From Thalassospira profundimaris (lineage in GTDB: Bacteria > Pseudomonadota > Alphaproteobacteria > Rhodospirillales > Thalassospiraceae), in contig NZ_JPWH01000031.1 in assembly GCF_003326755.1 (NCBI RefSeq), positions 1 to 50,338 on the forward strand: 50,338 nt of DNA, read 5' to 3'. The notes below the pieces were generated by a model that saw only the letters and a list, made by a program, of their open reading frames with translations, had not been told where the DNA came from and made no database searches. Position 1 is the stretch's first letter. Each line of letters begins with the position of its first letter. Positions 1-8,728 of the stretch are shown here, piece by piece. Both the position numbers and the translations under genes were made by a program.

Positions 1-494
1 TCCTTGTGGATTTCAAGGATTTCCTCGAAATGGTAGTGATCGACGCCAAGAACGACATCGCCATACATCTGAATGAAACGGCGATAGCTGTCATACGCAA
101 AACGGCGATCCCCAGAGACCGCCGCCAAACCTTCAACCGTTTCGTCATTCAGGCCCAGATTGAGAACCGTGTCCATCATGCCCGGCATCGAGGCACGTGC
201 GCCGGAACGGACCGACACCAGCAACGGGTCCTTGGGATTGCCGAATTTACGACCGACCAGGGCTTCGACAGCAGCGAGCGACTTTTCGACTTCGGCTTCA
301 AGACCGTCGGGATAGGCGCGGTCATTATCATAAAACGCCGTGCAGACTTCGGTCGTGATGGTAAAGCCGGGCGGGACCGGAAGGCCGAGATTGCTCATCT
401 CGGCAAGGTTCGCGCCCTTGCCGCCCAGAAGTTCACGCATATCCGAACGGCCTTCGGCGCTACCGCCACCGAAACCGTACACCCATTTGGTCAT
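1..494 (-). CDS. ppdK: Pyruvate phosphate dikinase, N-terminal part (runs off window)
   Basis: Pyruvate phosphate dikinase interconverts pyruvate, ATP and phosphate with phosphoenolpyruvate, AMP and pyrophosphate in the cytoplasm. Only the first 164 or so codons are present; the gene runs off the left edge. The product begins [11 protein letters not shown] and shows the family's nucleotide-binding start: [12 protein letters not shown], the [15 protein letters not shown] segment and [16 protein letters not shown], all typical of the PEP-utilising ATP-grasp domain. The start at 494 is chosen because this Met is where the family normally begins, and a purine-rich GAGGAAAAGGCAAG lies just upstream. 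It is transcribed away from the ABC transporter operon, with about 500 bp between them. It looks chromosomal and marks the left side as host DNA. Confidence 0.95.
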   Translation of the reverse strand, partial: MTKWVYGFGGGSAEGRSDMRELLGGKGANLAEMSNLGLPVPPGFTITTEVCTAFYDNDRAYPDGLEAEVEKSLAAVEALVGRKFGNPKDPLLVSVRSGARASMPGMMDTVLNLGLNDETVEGLAAVSGDRRFAYDSYRRFIQMYGDVVLGVDHYHFEEILEIHK

Positions 495-991
495 CTTGCC
501 TTTTCCTCAAGCCAATCAGTCATCTCAACACGAGCCCTCTCATTAACAATGTCACAGATATCTCGAGCGCTTTTCTAATTAGGTAGCTGGTTACAACCAA
601 TGAAAACTCAGTCCACTGGAATACCCCACGCTTTTGAAGAGTTACTTGACGCTCCTCAACACCCTCACCTCAATTCAACAAAAATTGACATTTTTTGCAA
701 TAGCAATTTTAATTGCAATCACGTTGCAATGGCGCTACAACACGAAATTGGAGCCGGGTTACTTTAAGTGTCTGAAACGACCAAACAGAAGCACATCAAT
801 AAATTCAGAGGCAAAAACAGGGATGACGCATCCGGCTCAGGAAGAGGCATTCAAATAAGCATCCTCACGTTTTGGATTAGCTAGTGTGTCAGTCTTTCGT
901 CATCTATCAAACACCATGTTGATCGACCATCAATCTTGAGTTTGCCTCGCTACACAGGGTGGCCAAATGGCCTAAATGGAGGAGACCCAAA
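495..991. promoter_or_regulatory. Intergenic region between ppdK and the ABC transporter operon
   Basis: This 497-bp divergent spacer must hold the promoters of ppdK (minus) and of the transporter operon (plus). It is A+T-rich around 660-780 and contains three TTGCAAT heptamers, annotated separately. A 74-codon open frame at 634-858 has no ribosome-binding site and unlikely composition, so I do not call it a gene. I see no RNA gene here. Confidence 0.6.
695..730. promoter_or_regulatory. Cluster of three TTGCAAT half-sites, putative RpiR-type operator
   Basis: TTGCAAT occurs at 695-701, 713-719 and 724-730. The middle copy lies within ATTGCAAT, which is its own reverse complement. The same heptamer forms both arms of the inverted repeat in the iolD/iolG divergent promoter and one arm of the repeat before the RpiR-type regulator. 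The cluster lies about 260 bp before the periplasmic binding protein start, so it may link the transporter to the same regulon. The inference rests on the shared heptamer only; the spacing differs from the other two sites. Confidence 0.4.
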
Positions 992-1918
992 ATGAAACGC
1001 TTTTTGTCAATTGCTACTACTGCAATGTTGCTTGGAACATCAGCGCACGCTGAAACAATCGGCGTAGCCATGTCACTCTTCGATGACAACTTTCTGACAG
1101 TATTGAGACACAACATCCAGAAGCATGCGGACGAGCTTGGCGTCACGGTTCAGATGGAAGACGCTCAGGGCGATATCGCACGTCAGCAATCACAAATTGA
1201 AAACTTCGTCGCATCCGGGGTCGATGGCATCATTGTCATGTTAGTGGATGCTGATTCCGGTCAGGCAATGTCTAAAATTGCCGCAAATGCAGACATCCCC
1301 CTAGTATTCGTCAACATGCTGCCTTCGAATATTGAGAACTTCCCGGCAAAGCAAGCTTGGGTAGGTTCTGACGAAGAACAGGCTGGGCGTCTTGAAGCAA
1401 CAGAAGTCTGTAAACTCATGGGTGGGGAAGGCGAAGCCGTTATCCTAATGGGGCAACTTGGCACGACAGGGCAACGCGGACGCACCAAAGCCACAAAAGA
1501 AGTGCTCGCTTCAGATGAATGCAGTGAAATCAAGATTCTTGACGAACAAACTGCTAACTGGATGCGCACTCCTGCACTGGACTTGACGACAAACTGGCTT
1601 ACTTCCGGCATTATCCCAGACGCAATCATCGCCAATAATGACGAAATGGCGTTAGGGGCTATTCAGGCACTGAAATCCGCTGGTTTCTCGATGGATGATG
1701 TAGTTGTTGCAGGTGTTGACGCTACCCAGGATGCACTCGCCGCGATGCAAGCGGGAGACTTGGACGTTACAGTCTATCAGTCAGCAAAGGGCCAAGGATA
1801 CGGCTCGCTCGATACAGTGCTGAAAATTGCAAAAGATGAAAACTTTGAACAAAAAGTTGTCGTCCCGTTCGAACTAGTCACTCCTGAAAATCTAGAGCAG
1901 TACAAAACCAAGAATTAA
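992..1918 (+). CDS. ABC transporter periplasmic sugar/polyol-binding protein (inositol-type)
   Basis: Solute-binding protein of a sugar importer, about 308 residues, of the ribose/inositol (Peripla_BP_4) class. The start at 992 is supported by GGAGGAG at 978-984 and gives a clean signal peptide, MKRFLSIATTAMLLGTSAHA, with cleavage after AHA; an earlier in-frame Met at 967 would spoil the leader. The mature start IGVAMSLFDDNFLTVLR and the segments DAQGDIARQQSQIENF and IVMLVDADS are typical of family members that bind myo-inositol, rhizopine or related polyols. It is the first gene of an importer operon with its ATPase and permease. The adjoining iol genes make an inositol isomer the most likely ligand, but this is inferred from context. 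Confidence 0.9.
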   Translation: MKRFLSIATTAMLLGTSAHAETIGVAMSLFDDNFLTVLRHNIQKHADELGVTVQMEDAQGDIARQQSQIENFVASGVDGIIVMLVDADSGQAMSKIAANADIPLVFVNMLPSNIENFPAKQAWVGSDEEQAGRLEATEVCKLMGGEGEAVILMGQLGTTGQRGRTKATKEVLASDECSEIKILDEQTANWMRTPALDLTTNWLTSGIIPDAIIANNDEMALGAIQALKSAGFSMDDVVVAGVDATQDALAAMQAGDLDVTVYQSAKGQGYGSLDTVLKIAKDENFEQKVVVPFELVTPENLEQYKTKN

Positions 1919-1962
1919 CCGACCTGTCGGTCCGAAAATCAAGACTGCACTCATGAGTTAGT

Positions 1963-1983
1963 GGCCGAGGGTTTCCCTCGGCC
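1963..1983 (+). promoter_or_regulatory. Intercistronic hairpin between binding protein and ATPase genes
   Basis: A perfect 9-bp stem (GGCCGAGGG / CCCTCGGCC) with a 3-nt TTT loop sits in the 85-bp gap between the two genes and has no T-run after it. Such hairpins behind binding-protein genes commonly stabilise the upstream message or cut downstream transcription, giving more binding protein than transporter. The structure is seen directly; its role is inferred. Confidence 0.6.
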
Positions 1984-2003
1984 AAACCCGACAGGGAGAA
2001 ACC

Positions 2004-3539
2004 ATGCTTTCGTCAAAAACATCCAAGGCTGTTAAAGCATACAAAGAGAACCTCACCGAGACCGTCTTAGAGATCACAGGAATTCGCAAAGAATTTCCGG
2101 GCGTCGTTGCCCTTGATGATGTTCAGTTCCGATTGCAAAAAGGTACAGTTCACGCTCTCATGGGGGAGAATGGAGCCGGAAAATCGACATTGATGAAAAT
2201 CATCGCCGGTATCTATACCCCAGACAAAGGCACGATCCGCCTGCGGGGAGACGAAATCAGATTTCTGAGTCCATTAGACGCGCTAGAACACGGCATCGCA
2301 ATGATCCACCAGGAACTTGCGTTGATGCCGTTTATGACCGTAGCAGAGAATATCTGGATCAGACGAGAACCTCAAAATGCATTGGGGATCATAGATCACA
2401 AAAAGATGGCGGCACAAACTCAGGAACTTTTCGATCGACTTCGCATTTTGATCGACCCTTTGACTGAGGTGCGTTTTCTCACGGTCGCTCAACGCCAAAT
2501 GGTCGAAATAGCAAAGGCTGTAAGCTACGAGTCAGATGTCCTTATTATGGACGAACCCACATCGGCACTCACCGAAACTGAAGTTGAACACCTCTTCGAG
2601 ATCATCCGCGAACTCAAAGCACACGGGATCGGTATTGTCTATATCACTCATAAAATGAACGAACTGTTCGAAATAGCAGATGAGTTCTCTGTCTTCCGCG
2701 ACGGAACATATGTAGGCACTCATGCCAGTTCAGAAGTTTCCCGAGATGACATCATCCGAATGATGGTCGGACGGGAAGTTACCGACATGTTCCCCAAAAT
2801 AGAAGCGAACATTGGTGCGCCAATCATGGAAGTCGAAGGACTGACACTCGATGGTGTTTTCAAGGATATCTCCTTCCAACTGCGGGAAGGCGAAATCATT
2901 GGAATGGCTGGTCTGGTTGGGTCAGGGCGCTCAAATGTCGCTGAAACTCTTTTTGGTGTGACTCCTGCCACAAGCGGGAAGATCAAAATATCAGACCAGG
3001 AAATCGTCATCGACAGCCCAGGAAAAGCAATGGCACAGGGAATGGCTTTTCTCACCGAAGACAGAAAAGAAACCGGCTGTTTTCTGCCTCTTTCAGTGCG
3101 GGAAAACATGCAAATTGCCGCGCTCAAAGAAAGCTATTCTCGTTATGGGATCGTCGATCAGCAGTCCATCAACAAGCTATGTGTCGAAATGGAAACTGCT
3201 CTTCGAATTAAAACACCTGACCTTGATGAACGTATCGAGAACTTGTCAGGCGGCAATCAGCAAAAAGCCTTGATTGCTCGATGGCTCCTGACCAAGCCAC
3301 GTATCCTGATCCTTGATGAACCGACACGCGGGATTGATGTAGGGGCGAAAGCTGAGATTCACCGGTTGGTTTCACAACTGGCCAGCGAGGGTGTCGCAAT
3401 CATCATGATCTCATCCGAACTGCCTGAGGTTCTAGGGATGTCGGACCGGATAATGGTCATGCATGAAGGGCACATGACAGGCATTCTTGACCGTAAAGAT
3501 GCAAATCAAGTGAAAATTATGGAACTGGCGGCGCGTTGA
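2004..3539 (+). CDS. Sugar ABC transporter ATP-binding protein, two fused nucleotide-binding domains
   Basis: Energising subunit of the importer (RbsA/MglA-like), 511 residues with two ATPase halves on the inner face of the membrane. The first half has Walker [10 protein letters not shown], the modified signature [14 protein letters not shown] and Walker [11 protein letters not shown]. The second half has the degenerate Walker [10 protein letters not shown] usual in this class, signature [15 protein letters not shown] and Walker [16 protein letters not shown]. Length is normal for the family. The N-terminal 20 or so residues before [13 protein letters not shown] form a short polar extension. 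A GGGAGAA ribosome-binding site precedes the ATG. It is followed 43 bp later by the permease gene. Confidence 0.95.
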   Translation: MLSSKTSKAVKAYKENLTETVLEITGIRKEFPGVVALDDVQFRLQKGTVHALMGENGAGKSTLMKIIAGIYTPDKGTIRLRGDEIRFLSPLDALEHGIAMIHQELALMPFMTVAENIWIRREPQNALGIIDHKKMAAQTQELFDRLRILIDPLTEVRFLTVAQRQMVEIAKAVSYESDVLIMDEPTSALTETEVEHLFEIIRELKAHGIGIVYITHKMNELFEIADEFSVFRDGTYVGTHASSEVSRDDIIRMMVGREVTDMFPKIEANIGAPIMEVEGLTLDGVFKDISFQLREGEIIGMAGLVGSGRSNVAETLFGVTPATSGKIKISDQEIVIDSPGKAMAQGMAFLTEDRKETGCFLPLSVRENMQIAALKESYSRYGIVDQQSINKLCVEMETALRIKTPDLDERIENLSGGNQQKALIARWLLTKPRILILDEPTRGIDVGAKAEIHRLVSQLASEGVAIIMISSELPEVLGMSDRIMVMHEGHMTGILDRKDANQVKIMELAAR

Positions 3540-3582
3540 AACGCCCGAAAGGCGCAAATTTCCGCACTCCTGGAGAGGAAAC

Positions 3583-4599
3583 ATGACACCATTGGATAAA
3601 ACAAAACCAGCAGCAAATCAGAGGCCCAAACTTCCGCAAGAGCTTAACATACTCTCGGTCTTGATTGGGGTTGCGATCATCTTCGAGATACTCGGATGGG
3701 TTATTAAAGGGCAAAGTTTCCTGATTAATCCTCAACGACTAACCATTATGATTTTGCAAGTCTCTGTCATCGGGATCATTGCCGTCGGAGTTACTCAAGT
3801 GATCATTACCGGAGGCATTGATTTGTCCTCTGGGTCTGTTGTCGCGATGACAGCAATGATTGCAATGAGTTTTGCTCAAGTGGGGACTTACGCGCGCGCT
3901 GTTTATCCTGAGCTAACCGACCTCCCTGTTATTGTGCCGGTCGCCGTCGGTTTGGGCGTGGGTCTCTTTGCCGGTATGATTAACGGTTTCCTTATCGCAA
4001 AAACTGGCATTCCTCCTTTCATTGCAACATTGGGAATGATGGTGACCGCACGCGGAATCGCGAAATGGTATACTGAAGGACAGCCAGTTTCGTTTCCTTC
4101 TGATGACTTCGCTGCTATCGGTGACGGCGTATGGCCTGTTGTTATTTTCCTCGGTGTTGCACTGATTTTTCATTTTGGCTTGAAATACACCCGGTATGGC
4201 AAATTTACTTATGCAATCGGAGCAAACCCTCAAGCTGCGCGCGTTTCCGGCATTAATGTTCAATCACATATTATCAAAGTTTACGCCGTTGCCGGCTTAC
4301 TTGCAGGGCTGGCAGGATTGGTAACCGCCGCCAGAGCCGAAACAGCCCAAGCTGGCATGGGCATGATGTATGAACTCGATGCAATTGCAGCAGCTGTTAT
4401 CGGCGGTACATCATTGGCCGGTGGCCGTGGTCGTATCTTTGGAACTGTAATTGGAACGATAATCTTGGGCCTGATGATGTCGGGTTTCACATTTCTTCGT
4501 GTTGATGCCTATTATCAAGAAATCGTCAAGGGCGGGATTATCGTTGCTGCCGTTGTAACCGACGTTTACCGTCAGAAAAAACGAGCAAAAGCCTCCTGA
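3583..4599 (+). CDS. Sugar ABC transporter permease
   Basis: Inner-membrane channel subunit (BPD_transp_2/RbsC family), 338 residues with about eight to ten hydrophobic segments. Family marks are GGIDLSSGSVVAMTAM in the first half, FIATLGMMVTARG, and the C-terminal AAVIGGTSLAGGRGRIFGT loop that contacts the ATPase. The upstream GGAGAGGA is a good ribosome-binding site. It is the last gene of the operon and is followed by a terminator hairpin. Substrate cannot be told from the permease itself; the binding protein and iol context point to a polyol such as inositol. Confidence 0.95.
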   Translation: MTPLDKTKPAANQRPKLPQELNILSVLIGVAIIFEILGWVIKGQSFLINPQRLTIMILQVSVIGIIAVGVTQVIITGGIDLSSGSVVAMTAMIAMSFAQVGTYARAVYPELTDLPVIVPVAVGLGVGLFAGMINGFLIAKTGIPPFIATLGMMVTARGIAKWYTEGQPVSFPSDDFAAIGDGVWPVVIFLGVALIFHFGLKYTRYGKFTYAIGANPQAARVSGINVQSHIIKVYAVAGLLAGLAGLVTAARAETAQAGMGMMYELDAIAAAVIGGTSLAGGRGRIFGTVIGTIILGLMMSGFTFLRVDAYYQEIVKGGIIVAAVVTDVYRQKKRAKAS

Positions 4600-4626
4600 G
4601 CGGTCCTTGAGCCTAATGCCTCCCTG

Positions 4627-4658
4627 CCCGTTCCGAACCCATTCGGGACGGGTTTTTT
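4627..4658 (+). terminator. Intrinsic terminator of the ABC transporter operon
   Basis: An 11-bp stem (CCCGTTCCGAA against TTCGGGACGGG, with one G-T wobble) with a 4-nt loop is followed immediately by six T residues, 27 bp after the permease stop codon. Confidence 0.85.
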
Positions 4659-4717
4659 CTATCCAGGCGAAGTAAATTCGTAGCGACAATGACCATCAAA
4701 CAGAATGGTTAAATTAC

Positions 4718-4757
4718 AAAACACCCCGCCTTTCAATGAAGCAAGGCGGGGTGTTTT
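4718..4757. terminator. Bidirectional intrinsic terminator between convergent operons
   Basis: A perfect 15-bp stem with arms AAAACACCCCGCCTT and AAGGCGGGGTGTTTT encloses a 10-nt loop. The flanking A and T tracts make it usable on both strands. It sits between the permease and the end of the minus-strand operon. Its arms nearly match those of the terminator at 19133-19170, so this looks like a host terminator style. Confidence 0.85.
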
Positions 4758-4780
4758 GATTTAAGCGTTTGTCTTTAGCT

Positions 4781-5944
4781 TTATACGGCGATTGGCCTTA
4801 GCCAGACAGGCTCGGTCGCTTCGCTACTATCTACAACAGCTTCGACGAATGCCACTCCTTTAAGCCCATCATAAGCTAAAGGCAAATTCTGCCCGAGCGC
4901 TTCTGGGGCACGCCCTTCGCGACGAGCAACAATTGCCTCGGCAAACCCCGCATAAAGATTTGCAAAGGCCTCAAGATATCCTTCTGGATGCCCCGGCGGT
5001 GTACGTGTACGTACTTTTGCATCCTCAGACAAATTCTCAGCACCACGTTTGACCACCTGAACACATCCGTCCAGAGGAGCGTAAATGAGTTCATTTGGCT
5101 GCTCTTGATACCAGGATAAAGATCCTGTTTCGCCAAAGACACGCAGCCGCACACCGTTAGAATTACCCAGCGCAACCTGTGAGGACCACAAAAGGCCACG
5201 CGCACCCCCTTCGTAACGCATCATGACATGTGCGTTATCGTCAAGCGCTCGCCCTTCTACAAAAGTTGCAAGGTCAGCCGTCAAGAATTGGAGCTTCAAG
5301 CCTGTAACAAAGCCCGCCAGATGATATGCATGCGTACCAATATCGCCAATAGAGCCGCCGCGACCGTTCTTTTTCGGATCTGTACGCCACGCTGCCTGTG
5401 CATTTCCTTTTTGCTCAATGGCAGTCGCCATCCATTCGAGTGGATACTCAACCTGAACGGTTCTGATATTTCCGATGTCACCGCGCGCAACACGCACGCG
5501 GGCTTCATGAACCATTGGATAACCGGAGTAAGTGTAGGTAACACCAACAAACCGACCAGTTTCCGTTGCCAAATTCTCAAGCTGAACCGCATCTTCAAGA
5601 GTAGCCGTTAATGGCTTTTCACAGATGACGTCAAATCCAGCTTCAATCAATGCCTTTGCAATCGGATAGTGCGTGAAGTTAGGAGTACAAATTGCAACAG
5701 CATCAACACGATCTTCGCGCGCCACCTCCCCAGCAATAAATTCGTCATAAGTCCCGTAGCTTCGATCGTCATCAATGCCCTGAGACCGTGCGAATTCACG
5801 CCCAAATTCAGGATTAACATCAAAGGCTCCCGCGACCAGTTGCCATTCGCCATCCAACCGAGCCGCAATCCGGTGGATATTACCAATATATGCACCTTGC
5901 CCGCCTCCAATCATTCCTAGGCGTAGCGGTTTTGCGATACTCAT
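4781..5944 (-). CDS. Gfo/Idh/MocA family NAD(P)-dependent oxidoreductase
   Basis: A 387-residue dehydrogenase that most likely oxidises or reduces an inositol derivative or related sugar in the cytoplasm. The N-terminal Rossmann motif reads GMIGGGQGAYIG, and the hallmark CEKPLTATLEDA carries the conserved Glu-Lys-Pro. GSIGDIGTHAYHLAGF contains the catalytic-region Asp and His (D-x2-x-H). It is the last gene of the minus-strand operon and overlaps the upstream TIM-barrel gene by four bases (ATGA), which implies translational coupling. Oxidoreductases paired with TIM-barrel isomerases are common in inositol-isomer loci; the exact substrate is not determinable here. Confidence 0.9.
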   Translation of the reverse strand: MSIAKPLRLGMIGGGQGAYIGNIHRIAARLDGEWQLVAGAFDVNPEFGREFARSQGIDDDRSYGTYDEFIAGEVAREDRVDAVAICTPNFTHYPIAKALIEAGFDVICEKPLTATLEDAVQLENLATETGRFVGVTYTYSGYPMVHEARVRVARGDIGNIRTVQVEYPLEWMATAIEQKGNAQAAWRTDPKKNGRGGSIGDIGTHAYHLAGFVTGLKLQFLTADLATFVEGRALDDNAHVMMRYEGGARGLLWSSQVALGNSNGVRLRVFGETGSLSWYQEQPNELIYAPLDGCVQVVKRGAENLSEDAKVRTRTPPGHPEGYLEAFANLYAGFAEAIVARREGRAPEALGQNLPLAYDGLKGVAFVEAVVDSSEATEPVWLRPIAV

Positions 5945-7002
5945 TTTTCCTCCAATCCAAGCATGGCTCTATTTGCGTTACGATCTGCACCTGATTTGAC
6001 GAAGTCATCAAAAGCACGATCTGAAACACGTATGATGTGATCTTCAATAAAGCGGGCACCTTCTGCCGCCCCATCTTCCGGGTTTTTCAGGAAACATTCC
6101 CATTCGAGAACAGCCCAACCATCGAAGTCGTAAGTGGATAGTTTGGAAAAAATTGCCCCGAAGTCGATCTGCCCGTCACCGGGACTGCGGAAACGTCCTG
6201 CACGCTTTGCCCAAGGTTGATACCCCCCATAAGCACCCGATTTTCCATCAGGCCGGAACTCGGCATCTTTCACATGGAAGGTTTTGATCCTGTCGTGATA
6301 GTGGTCGATGAACGCCAGATAATCGAGTGCCTGAAGTACAAAATGGCTAGGATCATACATAAGGTTTGCACGAGGATGTCCTCCTACGCGCTCAAGAAAC
6401 ATCTCCCAACTATGCCCATCATGCAAATCTTCACACGGATGTATCTCGTAACAAACATCCACACCATGAGCATCGAACTCGTTGAGTATTGGCATCCAGC
6501 GTTGAGCAAGTTCATCAAACCCCTCTTCCACTAAGCCCTCGGGCCACTGTGGATAGGGATACAGATAGGGCCACAACAGCGCGCCAGAGAACGTCACATG
6601 TCGATCAATCCCAAGACGTTTCGAAGCATGCGCAGCAAATTGCATCTGCTCTTCCGCCCAAGCGCGCCGTTTCTTTGGATTTCCTCGTACATGCTCTGGA
6701 GCAAATCCATCCATAATCTGATCGTGCGCCGGATGGACAGCTACCAGTTGCCCCGTAATATGCGAGGAGAGTTCTGTAATCTCCAAACCCTCATCAGCAA
6801 GCATCCCCTTCAACTCATCACAATAGACAGCGCTCTCGGCCGCCAATCGCATATCAATCAGCCGAGTGTCCCATGTCGGGATCTGTACTCCCTTGAACCC
6901 TTTCTGCGCCGCCCATTTTGCAAGGCTAGGCAAAGAATTGTAAGGTGCCTCATCAGAGGCGAATTGCGCAAGAAAAACACCAGGTCCTTTGATCGTTCGC
7001 AT
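5941..7002 (-). CDS. Sugar phosphate isomerase/epimerase-type TIM-barrel protein
   Basis: A 353-residue protein of the xylose isomerase-like/AP endonuclease 2 TIM-barrel superfamily. Likely metal ligands sit in VCYEIHPCEDLHDG, YDPSHFVLQ, FHVKDAEF and VLEWECF, a pattern of Glu, Asp, His and Glu residues at strand ends as in inosose dehydratases and keto-sugar epimerases. It is longer than IolE (353 against 296 residues) and is a distinct paralogue. It lies two bases downstream of the SDR gene and overlaps the oxidoreductase gene that follows, so these three probably act on the same sugar. Function is inferred from fold and context. Confidence 0.85.
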   Translation of the reverse strand: MRTIKGPGVFLAQFASDEAPYNSLPSLAKWAAQKGFKGVQIPTWDTRLIDMRLAAESAVYCDELKGMLADEGLEITELSSHITGQLVAVHPAHDQIMDGFAPEHVRGNPKKRRAWAEEQMQFAAHASKRLGIDRHVTFSGALLWPYLYPYPQWPEGLVEEGFDELAQRWMPILNEFDAHGVDVCYEIHPCEDLHDGHSWEMFLERVGGHPRANLMYDPSHFVLQALDYLAFIDHYHDRIKTFHVKDAEFRPDGKSGAYGGYQPWAKRAGRFRSPGDGQIDFGAIFSKLSTYDFDGWAVLEWECFLKNPEDGAAEGARFIEDHIIRVSDRAFDDFVKSGADRNANRAMLGLEEK

Positions 7003-7004
7003 TT

Positions 7005-7817
7005 TTATGCCCCCAGTTTTGTCGCAGGAACTGGTGCATCGTCATATCCGCCATAGACCGATTGATCGAACGGAATCACTGCCCCTGTAATCATGCCGCT
7101 ATCGTCCGAGGCCATCCAAAGCACGGCCCGGGCCACTTCTGCCGGGTCCAATATTCGACCGAAGGGCTTACTGGCAGCCGCACGATCCAAAAACTCGGGG
7201 TCTCCGGTTTCTTCAAGCACAAGAGCACGCTCATGATCCGATGACATCCACCCGATATCGAGTTGATTGATGTGAATACGATGCCGCATCAGAGCGAATG
7301 CTCCATTACGGGTCAAAGTTGCTAGTGCACCTTTTGACGCAGAATATGGCGCAAGGAATGGTTGGCCAGCCAATTGTGACATTGAACCGATATTGATGAT
7401 TCGCCCTTCAAGTCTTTCGCGGACCATAACCTTTGCCGCATCTTGCATCAGGAAGAATGGAGCTCGAGTGTTAACAGCAAAGATTTGGTCAAACAGTTCC
7501 GGCGAGGTGTTGAGAAAATTGCCACGATCGGTGAGACCAGCCGCATTCACAAGAATGTCAATCCGTCCGAAACGTTCATCGGCTTCCGAAATGACCCGAC
7601 GCACATCGGCGATATTTCCGAGATCAGCTGTAATCATTTTCGTTGGGACACCAGTGGTGGATTCTATGTCGTTTGCGACTTTCTGTCCCTTTTCCTCACC
7701 TCGCCCCACAATCGCAATACCCGCCGCACCGGCTTCGGAGAAAAGCCGAGCGATAGCCGCGCCGAGCCCTTGTGTGCCGCCGGTTATGACGGCTACCTTT
7801 CCATCTATTCTATTCAC
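7005..7817 (-). CDS. Short-chain dehydrogenase/reductase (SDR)
   Basis: A 270-residue classical SDR. It shows the cofactor motif TGGTQGLG near residue 13, NAAG near residue 90, the catalytic Ser in IINIGSMSQ, and the YSASK Tyr-Lys pair. The start has AGGAGG upstream in the iolE-SDR gap. The C-terminal PFDQSVYGGYDD is a normal SDR tail. It is the third gene of the iolD operon, so it probably oxidises a hydroxyl of an inositol or a derived ketose; this is inferred from operon position. Confidence 0.9.
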   Translation of the reverse strand: MNRIDGKVAVITGGTQGLGAAIARLFSEAGAAGIAIVGRGEEKGQKVANDIESTTGVPTKMITADLGNIADVRRVISEADERFGRIDILVNAAGLTDRGNFLNTSPELFDQIFAVNTRAPFFLMQDAAKVMVRERLEGRIINIGSMSQLAGQPFLAPYSASKGALATLTRNGAFALMRHRIHINQLDIGWMSSDHERALVLEETGDPEFLDRAAASKPFGRILDPAEVARAVLWMASDDSGMITGAVIPFDQSVYGGYDDAPVPATKLGA

Positions 7818-7834
7818 TGTATTTCCTCCTACGA

Positions 7835-8725
7835 CTACTCAACTGCGTAACCGGACAGCGCCATCACGCGAATAAGTTCTTTGTGACCCTTTTTTGCCAT
7901 TTCCAGCGGCGGAGATATTTTCGGATTTTGCTCCGCCTCAACGACGAACCAACCTTCGTAACCATTCGCCGCAAGTGCTTTCACAATTTCCTCGAAATCA
8001 AGCGATCCATCTCCCGGCACCGTAAATGCCCCCTTAACTACCGCATCAAGGAAGCTTTCTTGTTCACGGTTGATCTCGTCAACGACGTTCCGGCGAACGT
8101 CTTTCACGTGCACATGGCTGATCCGGTTATGATGCTTCTCGATAACACGCAGCACTTCTCCTCCGGCGAAAGCCATGTGCCCAGTGTCAAACAACAAGGG
8201 AACAGAGGAATGTTTCATCAAGAGGTCGAGCTCGTCTTCAGTTTCAATCACCGCCGCCATGTGATGATGATACGCAAGTGGCATCCCGTTATGGACACAC
8301 CAATCTGCGAAATCACTAACCTTGCGACCGTAAGCTGCAATTTCAGCCTCTGTCAGCTTAGGCTTGGTTGCGAGCGGAGCCGATTTTATCCCCTGTATTG
8401 ATCGGGCTGTTTCCCCATAAACCAAGCATGGGGCCCCCGCTGCTTTGAAAAAGTCTAACTGTTCTGCAATCCGGTCTTTCTCCATGTCCATATCTCCATC
8501 AAGAAGCTGACCGGAGAACCAACCACCGCAAACCGACATACTGTGCTTCGTTAGAAGCAGTCCCAGTTCGTCCATATCCATAGGAAAGCGGCGGCCTGTT
8601 TCCATCCCGGTGAAACCGGCAACGGAAGCTTGCCGAAGACATTCTTGAAGGCTCACGTCATCAGAAAGCTCCTCAAGATCATCATTCCACCAAGCTATTG
8701 GTGCAATTCCCAGTTTTGCTTTCAC
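7835..8725 (-). CDS. iolE: myo-Inosose-2 dehydratase (IolE)
   Basis: IolE dehydrates 2-keto-myo-inositol (inosose) to 3D-(3,5/4)-trihydroxycyclohexane-1,2-dione, the second step of myo-inositol catabolism. The 296-residue product begins with the IolE hallmark LGIAPIAWWNDDLEELS and continues FTGMETGRRFPMD. Metal-binding residues are expected in LAYHHHMAAVIETEDELD, LLFDTGHMAFAGG, ISHVHVKDVR and FVVEAEQNP. Translation starts at GTG (8725) with GAGAGG just upstream, three bases after the iolD stop. Length is normal. Confidence 0.95.
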   Translation of the reverse strand: MKAKLGIAPIAWWNDDLEELSDDVSLQECLRQASVAGFTGMETGRRFPMDMDELGLLLTKHSMSVCGGWFSGQLLDGDMDMEKDRIAEQLDFFKAAGAPCLVYGETARSIQGIKSAPLATKPKLTEAEIAAYGRKVSDFADWCVHNGMPLAYHHHMAAVIETEDELDLLMKHSSVPLLFDTGHMAFAGGEVLRVIEKHHNRISHVHVKDVRRNVVDEINREQESFLDAVVKGAFTVPGDGSLDFEEIVKALAANGYEGWFVVEAEQNPKISPPLEMAKKGHKELIRVMALSGYAVE

Positions 8726-8728
8726 CTC

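Noticed and set aside
6..578. Long plus-strand open frame at the left edge
   Set aside because: It is the shadow of ppdK on the other strand; only the minus-strand product has family motifs.
634..858. 74-codon open frame between ppdK and the ABC operon
   Set aside because: No ribosome-binding site, odd composition, and it runs over the TTGCAAT control region; not supported as a gene.
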